Made by a program: the position numbers and the translations under genes. The notes under the pieces were generated by a model. The model had not been told where the DNA came from, searched no databases, and saw only the letters and a list, made by a program, of their open reading frames with translations. Below, piece by piece: positions 24,201-36,897 of a stretch of DNA of 64,000 bases. This stretch comes from Skeletonema tropicum. Taxonomy: Eukaryota > Bacillariophyta > Thalassiosirophyceae > Thalassiosirales > Thalassiosiraceae. Numbering within the stretch: position 1 is the first letter of the stretch; every line of letters begins with the position of its first letter. The stretch spans positions 560,001-624,000 of the forward strand of contig CM074135.1 of assembly GCA_037178625.1 (NCBI GenBank). Reading direction: 5' to 3'.

Positions 24201-24532
24201 ATTGATTATTTCAGATCAAGATGTTCACGAAGCCACCAAGAAGTAGTTGTTCAATTGATTGAGACTACAGGTGATGAAACTAAGATGCAGATTGATCGGA
24301 TTGTCGAATTGATCGGCTCTGCTGTGGGATGATTGGTTGGTGGTTGATGGAGATCGGAGGGGAAAAAATTGGTCTTACGGGGTAAAAAGGGGGGAGGAGC
24401 GCTTTTCTCATCTTTTTCCTTCGCACTCGAAATTTCGACCTTCACGGGCCTTCACCATAAAATCCATGGCCAATCCATGGACTATATATGGTCATTGTCG
24501 AGCCGTGAGCCCTACCATACTACTTAATAACA
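24201..24532. promoter_or_regulatory. Divergent intergenic region
   Basis: A spacer of 332 bp separates the unknown module gene (minus) from the giant GHKL-ATPase gene (plus), so both promoters must lie here. No conserved element was identified. Confidence 0.4.
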
Positions 24533-27500
24533 ATGGCCTCGTCTGCGTATTTAGACGTCCGAAATGCCATAGCCGATGAGGGCAGTGACGCAAGGGTGGA
24601 AGTCAAGTGAGTATGAAATTGTATGACACTTTTTATCTTTTATTCTACGGACCTCTCTAATATGTAATATGAACACACACACACACACAAAATATTAGCC
24701 AACGTGCTTTGATTGATAAGATTCTCGCACGATATGCATCTGCTGGTGCGGTTTATCGAGAGCTCTTACAAAACTCAAACGATGCAGAGGCCACGGCAGC
24801 TGAAATCTTAATTACTACATCATCGTCTGAGACTGGAAAGGAAGTAGTCAGCCAAATTATTTATCGTAACAATGGATTGCCGTTTCGTAGTCAGGACTGG
24901 GCGCGGCTGAGAAAGATTGCAGAGGGAAATCCGGATGCATCAAAGGTGGGTGCCTTTGGAGTTGGTGCCTATACAATGTTCTCCTATCTGTGAGGAACCG
25001 CTGGTTGTTAGTGGTAAAAAGGGCGAAGAAGAAGCGATGGCTTTCTTTTGGAAGGGTGATTCCCTCTGGACCAAAACGGGGAAAGCGCCTGCTGGTGTTA
25101 TCAATATGAGTGCAACTCTTAATAATGGCAATGTTCAAGATCATAATACTTGGACGTCATTCATACTTCCTTCGCGAGATCCATACCCTCTACCAGATCT
25201 CGTGGAATTTGGAAAATTCCTTACTGCCTCACTCACCTTCACGCAGTGCCTGCAGAATATCAGAGTCTATGTCAATTCAACGCTGCAATTGAAAATACAA
25301 AAGAAAATACTAGAATCTCACATAATCAAGACGCCAAAGGCGAGTTCGTGGTGGAAAAATGATGGGGCAGTGACTTCATCTAGCTCAGGGATGTTTACGT
25401 TGGGCAAGGGTGCGGATTTAACTCAAACATCTGTGCAAATGAGTGTCTCTTTAAGGAAAGATCTGTCCCAAAAAAGTGATATGGAAACATCTGAAGTGAG
25501 AGCGAGGTATGCATCAGCCATGGTTACCACAAAAATTCCATCCGAGATAGAAAAAAGGATGATGCGTGTGACTAAGAAGAAACCCCCGAAAGAGTTAACA
25601 GTGCAAATTTTCCTTGATGCGGCAGACCATGCCGACGATGAAAACTCGTCAAAGTTGAAGAGGAAAACAAAACAATCTAAGGCGGCTCTCATTACTCAGT
25701 CCTTCGCACCAACATCGGGGAGTGGAAGAATTTTCATTGGGTTCCGTACCTCTCAAACGACTGGGTTGGGTATTCATTTGGCTGCCCCTCTCGTGCCAAC
25801 AGTTGAAAGAGAAGCGATTGATTTCGTTGATCCAGCCCTGAGAGAATTTAACTCGGAATTGTTAGAGGTTAGTGGTATTTTGATGAGATTAGCATTGGAA
25901 AACGAGATGTACCGCTTAGGTTCGAACTGGAATTGGAAAGAAGAACGAGAGGCATGGGAAGCTCAAAGAGAAGAGCGTAAGAAAAAACAGAAGGAGGAGG
26001 AAGAGAAGAAGTCTGAAAGTGATGATGTGGAATCCACGAAAGATTCTGATGACAAGTCTTCAATATCTTCTAGTCTGTACAGCTTTGCATCTTTCATGGC
26101 TCGAGGAGTTAAGAGTACTGTTGTTGAGGCTGTAAAAGCAGTGCCTGAGCTGCTGGGCGAGGATACCGAAACTACCGAGTTGCTCAATCCAATCGACGAT
26201 CGACCTCTTTCTATTGCAGAGCGAGACGCCATAATATTGATGAAAGCATATTGCCCTCGTCAGTCGACTCCAGATTCGATTGTTGGCCAGTGTCTAGCAA
26301 AAGGGTTTGGAAGATGCATCTCGTCGTCTCCTTCGGTCCTCACCGTAGATGGTGTAGCACGAGGAACAGACTCTCGATTAGCCCAGAACGGCATGGAAGC
26401 TTTCGGAATTCCTAACAGTGTTCGACGAATCATGCTGGAAAATGCTAGAGAGTATCACACTGTGATTGCAAACTGTCCAACAATGAACATGGACGATCTA
26501 ATCAAAACAATGAAAGAGAATATTCTCAGCGAAGATTTGTTGGTGCGGTTGCTTAAGTGGTACCCTAAATATGCTCGATTGAATAATCCAAGAAGAGATA
26601 AAAGTTTGCGGCTGAAAGAAGTTATCAGGTACCGCAGAGAGAAAGACTCGAAAGGAGAAGAATCAAACGACGCCGAGGTTCATCAATTGGACTCCGTCTT
26701 TTACTTTGCTCCACACCGCATGAATAAGAAACTGCCGCTTCCAGAGAGTGTGTTCCCCCAAAGCTTGATTGCATCGATCGGATTACGTACGCTAGAAGAT
26801 AGACACTTCAATGACTGGTTTCAGCCGCTGCCCTTTGATATCTGGACTGCATTTATTTCTGAACATCCCTGTATGAAGAATGGTCATGAAAAAGACGATG
26901 CCATGAGAATTTTAGTGCTAGTGACTCTGAGTAAACATTTCGATTCATTGGAAACTGCAAGTGCGAAGAGGCGGTTTGTGGAGTTACTACCATTGAACTC
27001 TCCGTGTATACCATTCGACAACCCGTCTGCTTCCACCAAAACAGCTGTTCCAAATGAACTATACTTGCCAGATACAGATCTGTCGGCATTTTCGGGTCTT
27101 CAGACTTTCTACAAAGCCTCCAAACGCTTGAAAAAAGAAGGTGTATCTGATGCGTTTTTGCTTGCGATGGGTGTGGTGAGTGCACGTTTGACCAAGTAAT
27201 TTTTTACGTGCCTAATTGCTTTCTTATCCTAATTGTGCATCTCTGACTTTTCTTTACAGCGAAAAACAATCAAGATTGATTTCCTATTTCTTCACCTTGA
27301 TACCCTCCAGTGGAATGATAACCCGAAGCCGTTAATCAAATATCTTATCGAGGCGGACCTTACTCAGCAGGATTTGTTGAAATTGAGATCAACGAGGTAT
27401 TTGCCTGCAGCTAACGACAAAAAAGCGGTGTATGCTCCGTCGCAGTTGTATTTAAAAGACAAAGACTTGAATATTTTCCCATTTGTGAAGTTTTTGCAGT

Positions 27501-30296
27501 GGCCGTCCAATGAGGGCATGTCAGCTGCTGCTCGCAACTTCTTATTGAAGCTGGGTGTCCGCACTGAACCCCCTTTATCTGATTTAATGGGATATCTGGA
27601 AAAAGAAAGCTCGAAGAGCATCGATGCAAGAGATGATGCCGCGCTGACCGCAGCTATTCAGTACTTGACAATTCGGCTCGCCCCCAAAGGAGCCTACGTG
27701 AACCAATTTCGCCACTCAAGAGTGGACTTTTTACCGTGTATTCGACAAAATCTTGAGACTGGAGAAGTAGTCAATGAAGTAAAGAGCCCATCGACTTGTT
27801 ACTTTAACCCAGCTGCTATGGTGATGGGTTTCAACGTTTTAGATCCTATGTTAAGCGATACGGAACAAATCGGAGTAAGGATGAATATCAACCGAGATCC
27901 GTCTTGTCAGGTGCTGCTTCGTCGCCTCCTACAGTTGGTTGACATATCAAAAGCCAAACTTGATCGACTGGAAAGTCAGGGTACCGCGATTGACGCTGAA
28001 GTGAAAGAGAAAAGTATGGAAAAGATTCTTGTTTTGTTCGAGGGAGTATTTTTGTACTTGTCCTCTAGGACCAGCGACTTTCAGAAACGGCACCTTGCGG
28101 AGCTTGCTAAAAAGCCATTCATACCATGCAAATGTAGGAGTGTTGTAAAATTTTACACGGCAGATCAAGTCTTCTTCTTGAACAGGCAATCGGAAGGAGC
28201 TGCTGGTGGTGACTCCATTTCAGAATTATTATTTCAGCAAGTTGAGTACAATGCTTTTCTTTCTTTTGCCGGTGTGAAAACAGAGCCGTCGCTTGAGGAA
28301 CTCTTCGCTTTAATGATAGAGAAACCGGATGAGGTCCTCGACAGTCTCGGGGAACCAAAGTACAAAATGCTTCTTCGTCGGATCGCAGCAAATCCTCCCT
28401 TCAAGCGGATCACTGCAGATCTTAGATCGGCTCCTTTTCTACTCGGTTACTTGATAGTAGACGAAGACGAGTCTGAAGGAGATGAAACGGAAGCTCGAAG
28501 CAAGGCACAGTATGTTCTTGCCAAAGCGGAAGACATTCACATTGTTGATAACGCGTTCCTTCGGAGACAATTCCCAATGTTAATATCACCAATGGAGCAA
28601 ACACTGGAGGAATTTTATCGCCGGGTTGGATCTAAATATGTGAGCGAAGTAGTGAAGAAAGATTTCGAGGTGTTGGGGAATACTCGTCGCGGAACTGTCT
28701 TGGCCAATAGCTGTGCCGATAGAATCAAAGAAAGACGACCTCTCCTACTTTCTCCGAGCATCACATCAAGGCCTCTCAAGAAGGATGCGTCTAGTATTCT
28801 AGACAATCTGGAAATATTTCAGGCTGATTCCATCAGAGCAATTTATTCATTTGAAAGATCGTCGAAAATGATCAACGTGACGTGCTGCTCCAAGTTGACG
28901 AAACGAAAGAACATTGCAATTTTCATCACGAACAACTTTGAGCTATTTGATCTCGGTTCTTGCATTGGTGATCTCATTCTTCAGCATTGCGAACTGAAGG
29001 ATGCCTTTTTTCTTACGTCTCTTCTTGAAGCGTCTATCGGGACTCTGAGGAATAGAGGGTTTCCTGTTGATCGCATTGTCAAGCCTCAACCACCTGCAAA
29101 AGAGGCAAAAGCGGAATCACCACGAAAACAGACTGCTGCTGTCACCAGCAGTGAAACGAGCCCAAACAATTCACGTAGCTCGAACAACGCTGGCAGCGCA
29201 GTGAATGACGGATCTAGAGATGCGGCAACTACCAATCCGACGCAGTCAAATGGCGGCTTTGATACAATATTGAAAAGTATGTATCCCCAGTATGACGCCA
29301 GCAAAATTAGAGAAATGCTTGGGCCAAATCCTTCGAGAGAAAAAGCAGCTGAGGTGGCAAATGAGCTTGCTGAAGAACTGAATAAAGATGTTGGCTCAAA
29401 CCTCGAGAACATGAAAGCGACAGAAGCAGACGCTGGATGTATGCCGCTGGCAAAGAAAGAAAAGAAATCGGCACTTGGAAAGATGCGGGAAGGGCTAAAT
29501 CCTATTCTTGGCCTTGGAGGTATGATGCCTCAATTACTTAACAAACGTATTGGCGGGTCACATCCGCCACAAGGAGTTGGCGTAGATGGTCAAGGCAACA
29601 ACGGCGAGATTCGTCGGGTGGGCCAAGGAGTGGGTGCTGGTCAAGGCGACGATGCCGAAAGCAAGGGTCGCGAAGACGCTGTGCAAAAATCACTTGAAGC
29701 AATGCTGGAGCGATCTATTCAATCTTCTCGTGCTGTAAACAGCTCCGGAGTTGCTTCACAAGAAACCCTGCTACAGAATTTGCCTGAAGGTATTGATTGT
29801 GGTAGCAATGGATGTGAAATTGTACCCGCTCAAAATATTCGACCATTCAAGGGTCCTTATGGCAACTACAAGTCGCGCTATGGCATCCGAGTCATGGCGG
29901 CTGCTAGTTCAACGTCAGAAGCTAATGAGGCGTTTGGATTCCTTTCCAACAATTTCGATGCAGTGGATAATTTTTCAGTGGTAATTGGGCATCTTGTTCA
30001 GATCTTCAAGTTGAATATCGCTACAGTTGGGATCTATTATGACCCCAACGGCAACACAATCGCATTCAACTCCAACAAGGCGTTCCATTTCAATTTGCGC
30101 TTCTTCTAATGCCCTACACAAACATGACTGGAATTCAAAGAGCTGCTATGGGTACTGGTATGTGGTGTTCTGTCACGAGTTAGCGCACAATCTCGTCTCT
30201 GCTCACAATAAAGAGCACGGAAAATATACTGAGAGTATAGTTATGTTGTACCTCCCAGCTTTGATTGATTTTTTGGCTCATAATGGGATTGCCTAG
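24533..30296 (+). CDS. Giant sacsin-like GHKL-ATPase protein with C-terminal HELAHN motif
   Basis: The N-terminus is an HSP90-like (GHKL) ATP-binding domain: RELLQNSNDAEAT is the N-box, YRNNGLPF and KVGAFGVGAYTMFS the G1 and G2 boxes. The arrangement matches the large sacsin-like proteins known mainly from fungi and protists (Pfam DUF3684 type), which lack the HSP90 middle and C domains. Introns at 24607-24698 and 27176-27259 are GT-AG and in phase, giving MASSAYLDVRN as start and AMGV/RKTIK at the second junction. Extra bases near 24985 (MFS/ICEEPL) and 30108 (LRFF/NALHK) split the frame. A charged coil EEREAWEAQREERKKKQKEE lies near residue 450. The last 60 residues carry CHELAHNLVSAHNKEHG, a HExxH-like zinc-site signature. 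The full product is about 1861 aa. The substrate and process are unknown. Confidence 0.82.
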
Positions 30297-30765
30297 TGTA
30301 AGTTAAATATATAGAATTTGGAACCATGCGAACCGAAGGTGTAAGTATATATCATCACAGCAATGATTTTCTCAGCCAAAGAAAGCTTGATAGTAATTGT
30401 CAGGACTGCAATCATGTTTTCATCAATCTGACACAGGTGCGTGGAAGACAGGAGAGGAGGCAGGATAGTGTACCGCCGGCCCTTTCCTATTGTGATCAAA
30501 AGGATAGGAACAAGGGGACACATCATCGTCATCATGTACTGTAATGCATTCTCCTCAGTACACAACCAAACAGGGACATTCATGATAATGGCTGTAACCT
30601 AACCGAACACACAATAAACTAAATACAAGACAAGCATCCAACTAAAAAAATTGTTCAAAATAGTTCTATTTTTAGCAACAATACATAACGCCACCGGAGC
30701 GGAAATGAGAAAGTGGAATCACCAACTGAAAGGCATGTATAACTCAACATTCAAGAACCTCTCCC
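30297..30765. other. Convergent 3' intergenic region
   Basis: It lies between the stops of the GHKL gene and HSP90. It contains AATAAA-like sequence near 30612-30620 and no coding signal. Confidence 0.4.
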
Positions 30766-32893
30766 TTAGTCAACCTGCTCCATAGCACTCTCCTCATTGT
30801 CATCATCATCGAGTGCGGGAAGGTCATCCATATCATCATCATCCTCATCAGCATCATCGTCGTCGATAGACAAACCAAGCTTCACAAGACGGTGGATACG
30901 AGAAGCGAAGGTGGCAGGCTCATCGAGGCTGAATCCAGAAGTGAGGAGACTAGTATCGTAAAGGAGCCAGATAAGGTCCTTCACAGTCTTATCAGACTGA
31001 TCAGCATCAGCCTTCTCGCGAAGAGCAGTGATGATGGAGTTGGTAGGATTGATCTCCATGGTCTTCTTCGAGCTCATGTAGGCACTCTGGCTAGAGTCAC
31101 GAAGGGCTTGGGCCTTCATGATACGCTCCATGTTGGCAGACCAGCCGTACTCGCCGGTCACGAGACAGCAAGGACTGTCGGCGAGACGGTTGGATACAAC
31201 CACCTTCTCAACCTTGTCATCAAGAACCTCCTTCATGAGCTTGCACAATCCCTCGGCCTTAGCCTTGGCTTCCTCGAATGCAGCCTTCTCATCCTCGTCT
31301 TCTTCCATCTCAAGTCCCTCCTTGGTGGCACTGAGAAGCTTCTTGCCCTCGAATTCCTTGAGCTGTTGGATGGCGTACTCATCAATGGGGTCAACCATGT
31401 ACAATACCTCGTAACCCTTCTTCTTGAGCTTCTCAAGGAATGGAGAGGTCTCGACACTGCGCTTTGACTCTCCAGTGATGTAGTAGATACCGGGCTGCTT
31501 ATCATCCATGCGGCTGACGTAGTCATCAAGGCTGGTCATGGAGTCACCAGACTTGGTGGAGTTGTAACGAAGGAGCTTGGCAAGCTTGGCGCGGTTGGTA
31601 GAGTCTTCATGAATGCCGAGCTTGAGATTCTTGGAGAAGGCCTCGTAGAACTTGTTGTAGGCGTCCTCATTCTCAGTCAAATCGTTGAACATCTCAATGC
31701 ACTTCTTGACCAAGTTCTTCTTGATGACACGAAGGATCTTGTTCTGTTGAAGAGTTTCACGAGAAATATTGAGGGGAAGATCCTCGGAATCAACCACTCC
31801 CTTGATAAAGCTGAGCCACTCGGGCATAAGATCTTCACAGTTGTCCATGATGAAAACACGACGCACATACAACTTGATGTGGTTATGCTTCTTCTTGGCT
31901 CCTCCCTCGAACATGTCAAATGGGGCACGCTTGGGGCAGAAGAGAACGGCACGGAACTCGAGTTGTCCCTCCACAGAGAAGTGCTTCACAGCAGCATGCT
32001 CCTCCCAGTCGTTGGAGACGGATTTGTAGAAGGCAGCGTATTCGTCCTGGGTGACATCATCGGCCTTGCGCATCCAGAGTGGCTTCATGTTGTTGAGGTG
32101 CTCCCACTCGTGGCTGACTTCCTTGATCTTCTTGGTTTTCTTCTCCTTCTTGGCGTCCTCTTCATCGACCTCCTCAACCTTGGGCTTGTCGTCGTCCTCA
32201 TTTTCATCGTCATCATCATCGTCATCATCAGTAACCTCCTTCTCAGTAGTCTTCTCAGTGTAAAGCTTGATAGGGAAGCCAATGAACTCACTGTGCTTCT
32301 TAACCAAGTCTGTGACTCTCTTCTCCTCGAGGTACTCGCTCATGTCCTCCTTCAAATGCAAAATGATGCGTGTTCCACGGCCCAATCCAGCATCCTCGTG
32401 TGGGGGTGACGGTGAAGCTCCCACCAGCCTCGGAGGTCCAGGTGTAGCATCCATCCTCGTTGTTCTTGGACACGACCTCCACCTTGTCGGCAACGAGGTA
32501 GGCTGAGTAGAAGCCTACACCGAACTGCCCAATCATGGAGATATCCTGCACCGGCAGTGAGTGCCTCCATGAAGGCCTTGGTACCAGACTTGGCGATGGT
32601 ACCGAGATTGTTAACCAAATCAGCCTTGGTCATACCAATTCCGGAGTCCTCGATGGTCAATGTGTTGTTGGCCTTGTCGGGGATGAGCTTGATTTGGAGC
32701 TTCCGGCTCACTGTCGAGGACGCTGGAGTCGGTGAGGCTCTGGTAGCGGATTTTATCGAGGGCATCGGAAGAGTTGGAGATGAGTTCGCGGAGGAAAATT
32801 TCCTTGTTGGAGTAAAAGGTGTTGATGATCAACGAGAGGAGCTGGTTGATATCATGCTGAGAAGGCGTAGCTTTCGGAGGCGGCGTCGCTCAT
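30766..32893 (-). CDS. HSP90: Cytosolic HSP90 chaperone
   Basis: HSP90 is an ATP-dependent dimeric chaperone that matures kinases, receptors and other clients. The N-terminal ATPase has [41 protein letters not shown] and [19 protein letters not shown]. The acidic charged linker, the middle domain ([41 protein letters not shown]) and the dimerisation domain are intact. Four single extra bases, all in the first 500 bp of the gene (near 32854, 32701, 32545 and 32400), split the ATPase domain; about 1630 bp after them are clean. Corrected length is about 707 aa. The protein ends MEQVD rather than the usual cytosolic MEEVD. It lies head to head with HSP70. Confidence 0.96.
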
Positions 32894-33298
32894 GGTTGTT
32901 TTGATTGATTGCTGTAGTCGGTGTAGCACAAGATTGTGTGTTATGAGAGCAATCACGATCTTCGTTCATGGTGGTGGTGTTGGTGGACGCAGAGGCAATC
33001 AGCCTTCCCGCAAAAAAGTAGCATTGGCTTCTCTACGTAGGAAATAGTACAAACCCTACAGAAACTTCTTTGGAAATCTTTGCTGGCCACCAGCTAATTT
33101 TTTGTGGCTGGAAATCGCTGGAAATGACTGTCGTAGGACTTCTATGGAGGAATCAGTATGGTACGCGGCTGACTCTCGATCAGCCCACCACCTGTTCGCC
33201 AAACACTCTCCTCCACCCACGATGCTCATAAAATCATAGCAACATTGCTGCAACCATCATAACCAACCAATCATACAACTAACTAACTACATATCAAA
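32894..33298. promoter_or_regulatory. Bidirectional HSP90/HSP70 promoter region
   Basis: This 405-bp spacer separates the two start codons. It contains CTACGTAGGAAAT (33033-33045), an imperfect heat-shock element GAAACTTCTTTGGAA (33061-33075, two of three nGAAn units in register), a 10-bp-spaced pair of TGGAAAT (near 33109 and 33119), a second CGTAGGA at 33132, and CCAAT near 33268. The two genes would be co-induced from here. Confidence 0.55.
33033..33045. promoter_or_regulatory. Shared promoter word, HSP90/HSP70 copy
   Basis: CTACGTAGGAAAT, one base different from the SelO/ERGIC3 copy, near the middle of the HSP bidirectional spacer. Confidence 0.45.
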
Positions 33299-33929
33299 AT
33301 GGCTCAAGTAACTGGAGAATCCGTCGGTATTGATCTCGGTACCACCTACTCATGCGTAGGCGTCTGGCAAAACGACCGTGTGGAAATCATTGCCAACGAT
33401 CAAGGAAACAGGACCACCCCTTCCTACTGTTGCCTTCACTGAAACCGAGCGTCTTATTGGAGATGCCGCCAAGTCCCAAGCTGCCATGAACGCTACCAAC
33501 ACCGTCTTCGATGCCAAGCGTCTTATCGGCCGTAAGTTCTCTGACCCTGGTGTTCAGGCTGACATGAAGCACTGGCCTTTTAAGGTTACCCCCGGTGCCG
33601 GAGGCACTCCAATTATTGAGGTGGAATACAAGGGTGAGACTAAGCAGTTCAAGGCTGAGGAGATCAGTTCCATGGTCCTCACCAAGATGCGTGAGATTGC
33701 GGAGGCATACTTGGGTAAGGAGGTAAAGAACGCCGTTGTCACCGTTCCTGCCTACTTTAACGATTCTCAGCGTCAGGCCACCAAGGACGCCGGATCCATC
33801 GCTGGACTCAACGTGTTGCGTATCATTAACGAGCCCACCGCTGCTGCCATTGCCTACGGTCTTGATCAGAAGGGTGAGGAGAAGAATGTCTTGATTTTCG
33901 ATCCTTGGTGGAGGAACCTTTGATGTGTC

Positions 33930-33971
<42 letters not shown>

Positions 33972-33981
33972 TGCTGGAGAT

Positions 33982-34022
<41 letters not shown>

Positions 34023-34548
34023 TTACTTCTTGCAGGACTTCAAGAGGCGTCATCGTAAGGATATGTCCCAGAACCAGCGTTCCTTGAGGAGGCTCCGTAC
34101 TGCCTGTGAGCGTGCGAAGCGTACTCTTTCATCTTCCACTCAGGCACACATTGAGATTGACTCCCTCTTTGATGGTATTGACTTCAACTCTACCATCACC
34201 AGGGCTCGTTTCGAGGACTTGTGTATGGACTACTTCAAGAAGTGCATGGAGCCCTGCGAGAAGGTGCTCAGGGATTCCAAAGATTTCCAAGAACCAAGTG
34301 CATGAGGTTGTTCTTGTTGGAGGATCCACTCGTATCCCCAAGGTCCAGTCCATGTTGACTGAGTTCTTCAACGGTATGGAGCCCTGCAAGTCCATCAACC
34401 CCGATGAGGCCGTTGCTTACGGTGCCACTGTTCAGGCTGCCATCCTCTCCGGCGCTGACAAGTCCGAGAAGCTTTCTGAGCTCCTTCCTTCTTGATGTGA
34501 CTCCTCTCTTCCCTCGGTCTTGAGACTGCTGGAGGTGTCATGACCACT

Positions 34549-34589
<41 letters not shown>

Positions 34590-35266
34590 AACCTTCTCCA
34601 CCTACGCTGACAACCAGCCCGGTGTGTTGATCCAAGTCTTCGAGGGAGAGCGCTCCATGACTCGTGACAACAACCTTTTGGGTAAGTTCAACCTCGATGG
34701 CATCCCTCCCATGCCCCGTGGTCAGCCCCAGATTGATGTCTGCTTCGATATTGATGCCAACGGTATCTTGAATGTGTCTGCTCTTGAGAAGTCTACTGGA
34801 AAGGAGAACAAGATCACCATTACCAACGACAAGGGACGTCTTTCCCAAGAGGAGATTGAGCGCATGGTTGAAGAGGCCGAGAAGTACAAGGCCGAGGATG
34901 ATGCCAACAAGAACCGTGTTGAGGCCAAGAATGGTCTTGAGAACTACTGCTACTCGTTGAAATCTTCCATTGAGGGTGATGAAGTGAAGGATAAGATCCC
35001 TGAGGAGGACAAGTCTGCCTATTCTCAATGCTATCAATGAAGCCACTACCTGGCTCGATGCCAACCAGACCGCCGAGAAGGAGGAGTACGAAGAGAAGCA
35101 GAAGGCACTTGAGAGTGTTGCTATGCCTATTCTTCAGAAGATGGCTGGCGGTGCTGGTGGAATGGGAGGCATGCCTGATATGGGCGGTATGCCTGACATG
35201 GGAGGTGCTGGAGCTCCTCCTGCCGATGACCCAGCTAGCGGACCTACCATTGAGGAGATCGACTAA
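33299..35266 (+). CDS. HSP70: Cytosolic HSP70 chaperone
   Basis: HSP70 binds exposed hydrophobic peptides in an ATP-controlled cycle with J-proteins and exchange factors. The sequence shows [35 protein letters not shown], the phosphate-binding [22 protein letters not shown], and the substrate-binding domain with a [12 protein letters not shown] Gly/Met-rich tail ending PTIEEID. Six single extra bases, near 33428, 33904, 34280, 34487, 34510 and 35020, interrupt an otherwise perfectly conserved reading frame. Removing them gives about 653 aa, the normal cytosolic length. The ER form is excluded by the absent signal peptide and HDEL tail. The C-terminus EEID is a variant of EEVD. Confidence 0.96.
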
Positions 35267-35633
35267 GCTTTTTCACTGGATACATTGCTCGCTCTAGTTT
35301 TGTTTCTGTAAATAATTTAACTGAAATGTTTTAGTGATTTACTCCTACACTTTATTCCAACATGAACTTTATTCCCACTTGCTCACACAATTATGTTGTT
35401 GAGGTCATAATACTTACGATACAATTACTTCGTTCGAACGTGATGAGGACGGGAAAAAGGACTGCAAAAAAGTGAGTTTGTCCCATCCAGTCGCTCTCGC
35501 CCTCTCCTGCCATCTGGATTGGGACATCTGTCAGTGCCAAAACATCTGCCCAGCCAGCCAAAAAAGACTGCTTGAAAATTGAAAATCGGAACCCACGAAC
35601 GCACAAAGCACAAAAAATGATAAGAGAAACATC
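35267..35633. other. Intergenic region HSP70 3' / fibrillin 5'
   Basis: 367 bp holding the HSP70 3' flank and the fibrillin promoter. No element is recognised. Confidence 0.4.
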
Positions 35634-36612
35634 ATGATTGGTTTGACCAAAGTTCTTCTACTATGCAAGCTTTTTCCGGTGGTGCTCTCATTTGCACCGA
35701 TACCATGCAGATCAACTGTGCGGAAAACCCCTGGGTCTTTGATGGCAGGTGCATCATCGTTGTTGCTTAATGAAACGGCCATGTTTACGTCACCACTCCT
35801 TGTTTGGAATGAAACCCTCGCTGTGGAAGAAATTGACGTGCTCGAGAAGATGATGAGCTCGACCGCAGCCGCATCGATCCCGAAAGATACAATGTTGGAA
35901 CAGAAGCGAAATAGTTTGAAGAAGCAGTTGGTACGAACGGCAATCACAAATTTCATTTCTGAAGATACACAGCCACGAGGCTTATGTGATGAGTGATGAT
36001 GATACCGTAGAGTCAATCATGAAGGAGCTGGAACAACTTCATCCACTCCCCATAGCTCATCCCGCTTGTCATTACTCACTGAACGCAAATTGGTCCTTTG
36101 TCTTCACTGGCGTACCCACAATTGGTATGAAGCTAATCACACTGCTAAGCAGGATTTCGTTGGCTTTACCATTTGAGATTTTAGATTTCAAAGATGTGTC
36201 CCTGAGAGTTACAGATAGGCAAACCAAGGCACAAGCCATTGTTAGTGTGAGAGTATGCGGGGCTTTCGACTGGGAGCTGCAAGTTTGCACAAGCTTGAGA
36301 CGACCCAAAGAGAAAGATTTTGATGGTGCTTACAGACAGTTTCGAGGAGAGGAAGGAACATTGTTACTAGAACATTTCCAAGGCGTTTGGCTGAATGGCG
36401 TCAAACTACCAACTCCTCAACAGTGGCATACTACTAGAACTCTAGAGATCACCTACATGGACCAAGATATCCTCATTGCTAGAACAAATTCTGGGGAGCC
36501 GCACGTGCTGTTACGGAATTCTCCAATGTGCTATACAGTAGAAGAGATGATGGAGGGATTTGTAGATAATGGAATTGAAGACGACATAGAAGAGTGCAGT
36601 GTAGATGACTGA
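35634..36612 (+). CDS. Plastid lipid-associated protein (PAP/fibrillin)
   Basis: Fibrillins are lipocalin-like proteins of plastoglobules and thylakoids involved in lipid and quinone handling. The first 25 residues form a hydrophobic signal peptide (MIGLTKVLLLCKLFPVVLS) followed by FAPI, an ASAFAP-type plastid cleavage site with Phe at +1. The body has the PAP pattern, with LNANWSFVFTGVP and the C-terminal LEITYMDQDILIARTNSGEP before VLLR. One extra base near 35982 joins EDTQPR to AYVMSDDDTVE. Corrected length is about 325 aa. The family has many members of diverse specificity, so I give no subfamily. Confidence 0.8.
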
Positions 36613-36897
36613 TGGCAACAACAGATGGACGCAGTTCTTCGCTGAAGCAGCTGAGATATATGGCGAAAGGTTGGGAAGATGCTTGGTAGATCGAGAGTTT
36701 GGAAAAGAGGAGTACGTTGCTCAAAAGAAGAGTAGAAGGGCGCAAGATAGGTAGAACATATACTAGAGTAAGGAAGGTCAGATGGCAACAACTAAATGAC
36801 TAATTGATGCTATTTAAATGAGTGCTGGTCACGACTATTGTACAAGCTTTTGTTCATGATGTGAACTACTCAATATAATGCGTCAAACTCTCGCATC
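36613..36897. other. Convergent intergenic region
   Basis: It separates the fibrillin and alpha/beta-hydrolase stop codons. Nothing is recognised. Confidence 0.35.

Noticed and set aside
31609..32409. 266-codon open frame on the plus strand opposite HSP90
   Set aside because: It is the antisense shadow of the HSP90 coding sequence; its Leu/Val-rich product follows from the codon bias of the chaperone gene.
33428..35020. HSP70 as a pseudogene because of six frameshifts
   Set aside because: Codons between the breaks are perfectly conserved and the same one-base insertion pattern affects many unrelated genes here, which fits sequence error better than decay.
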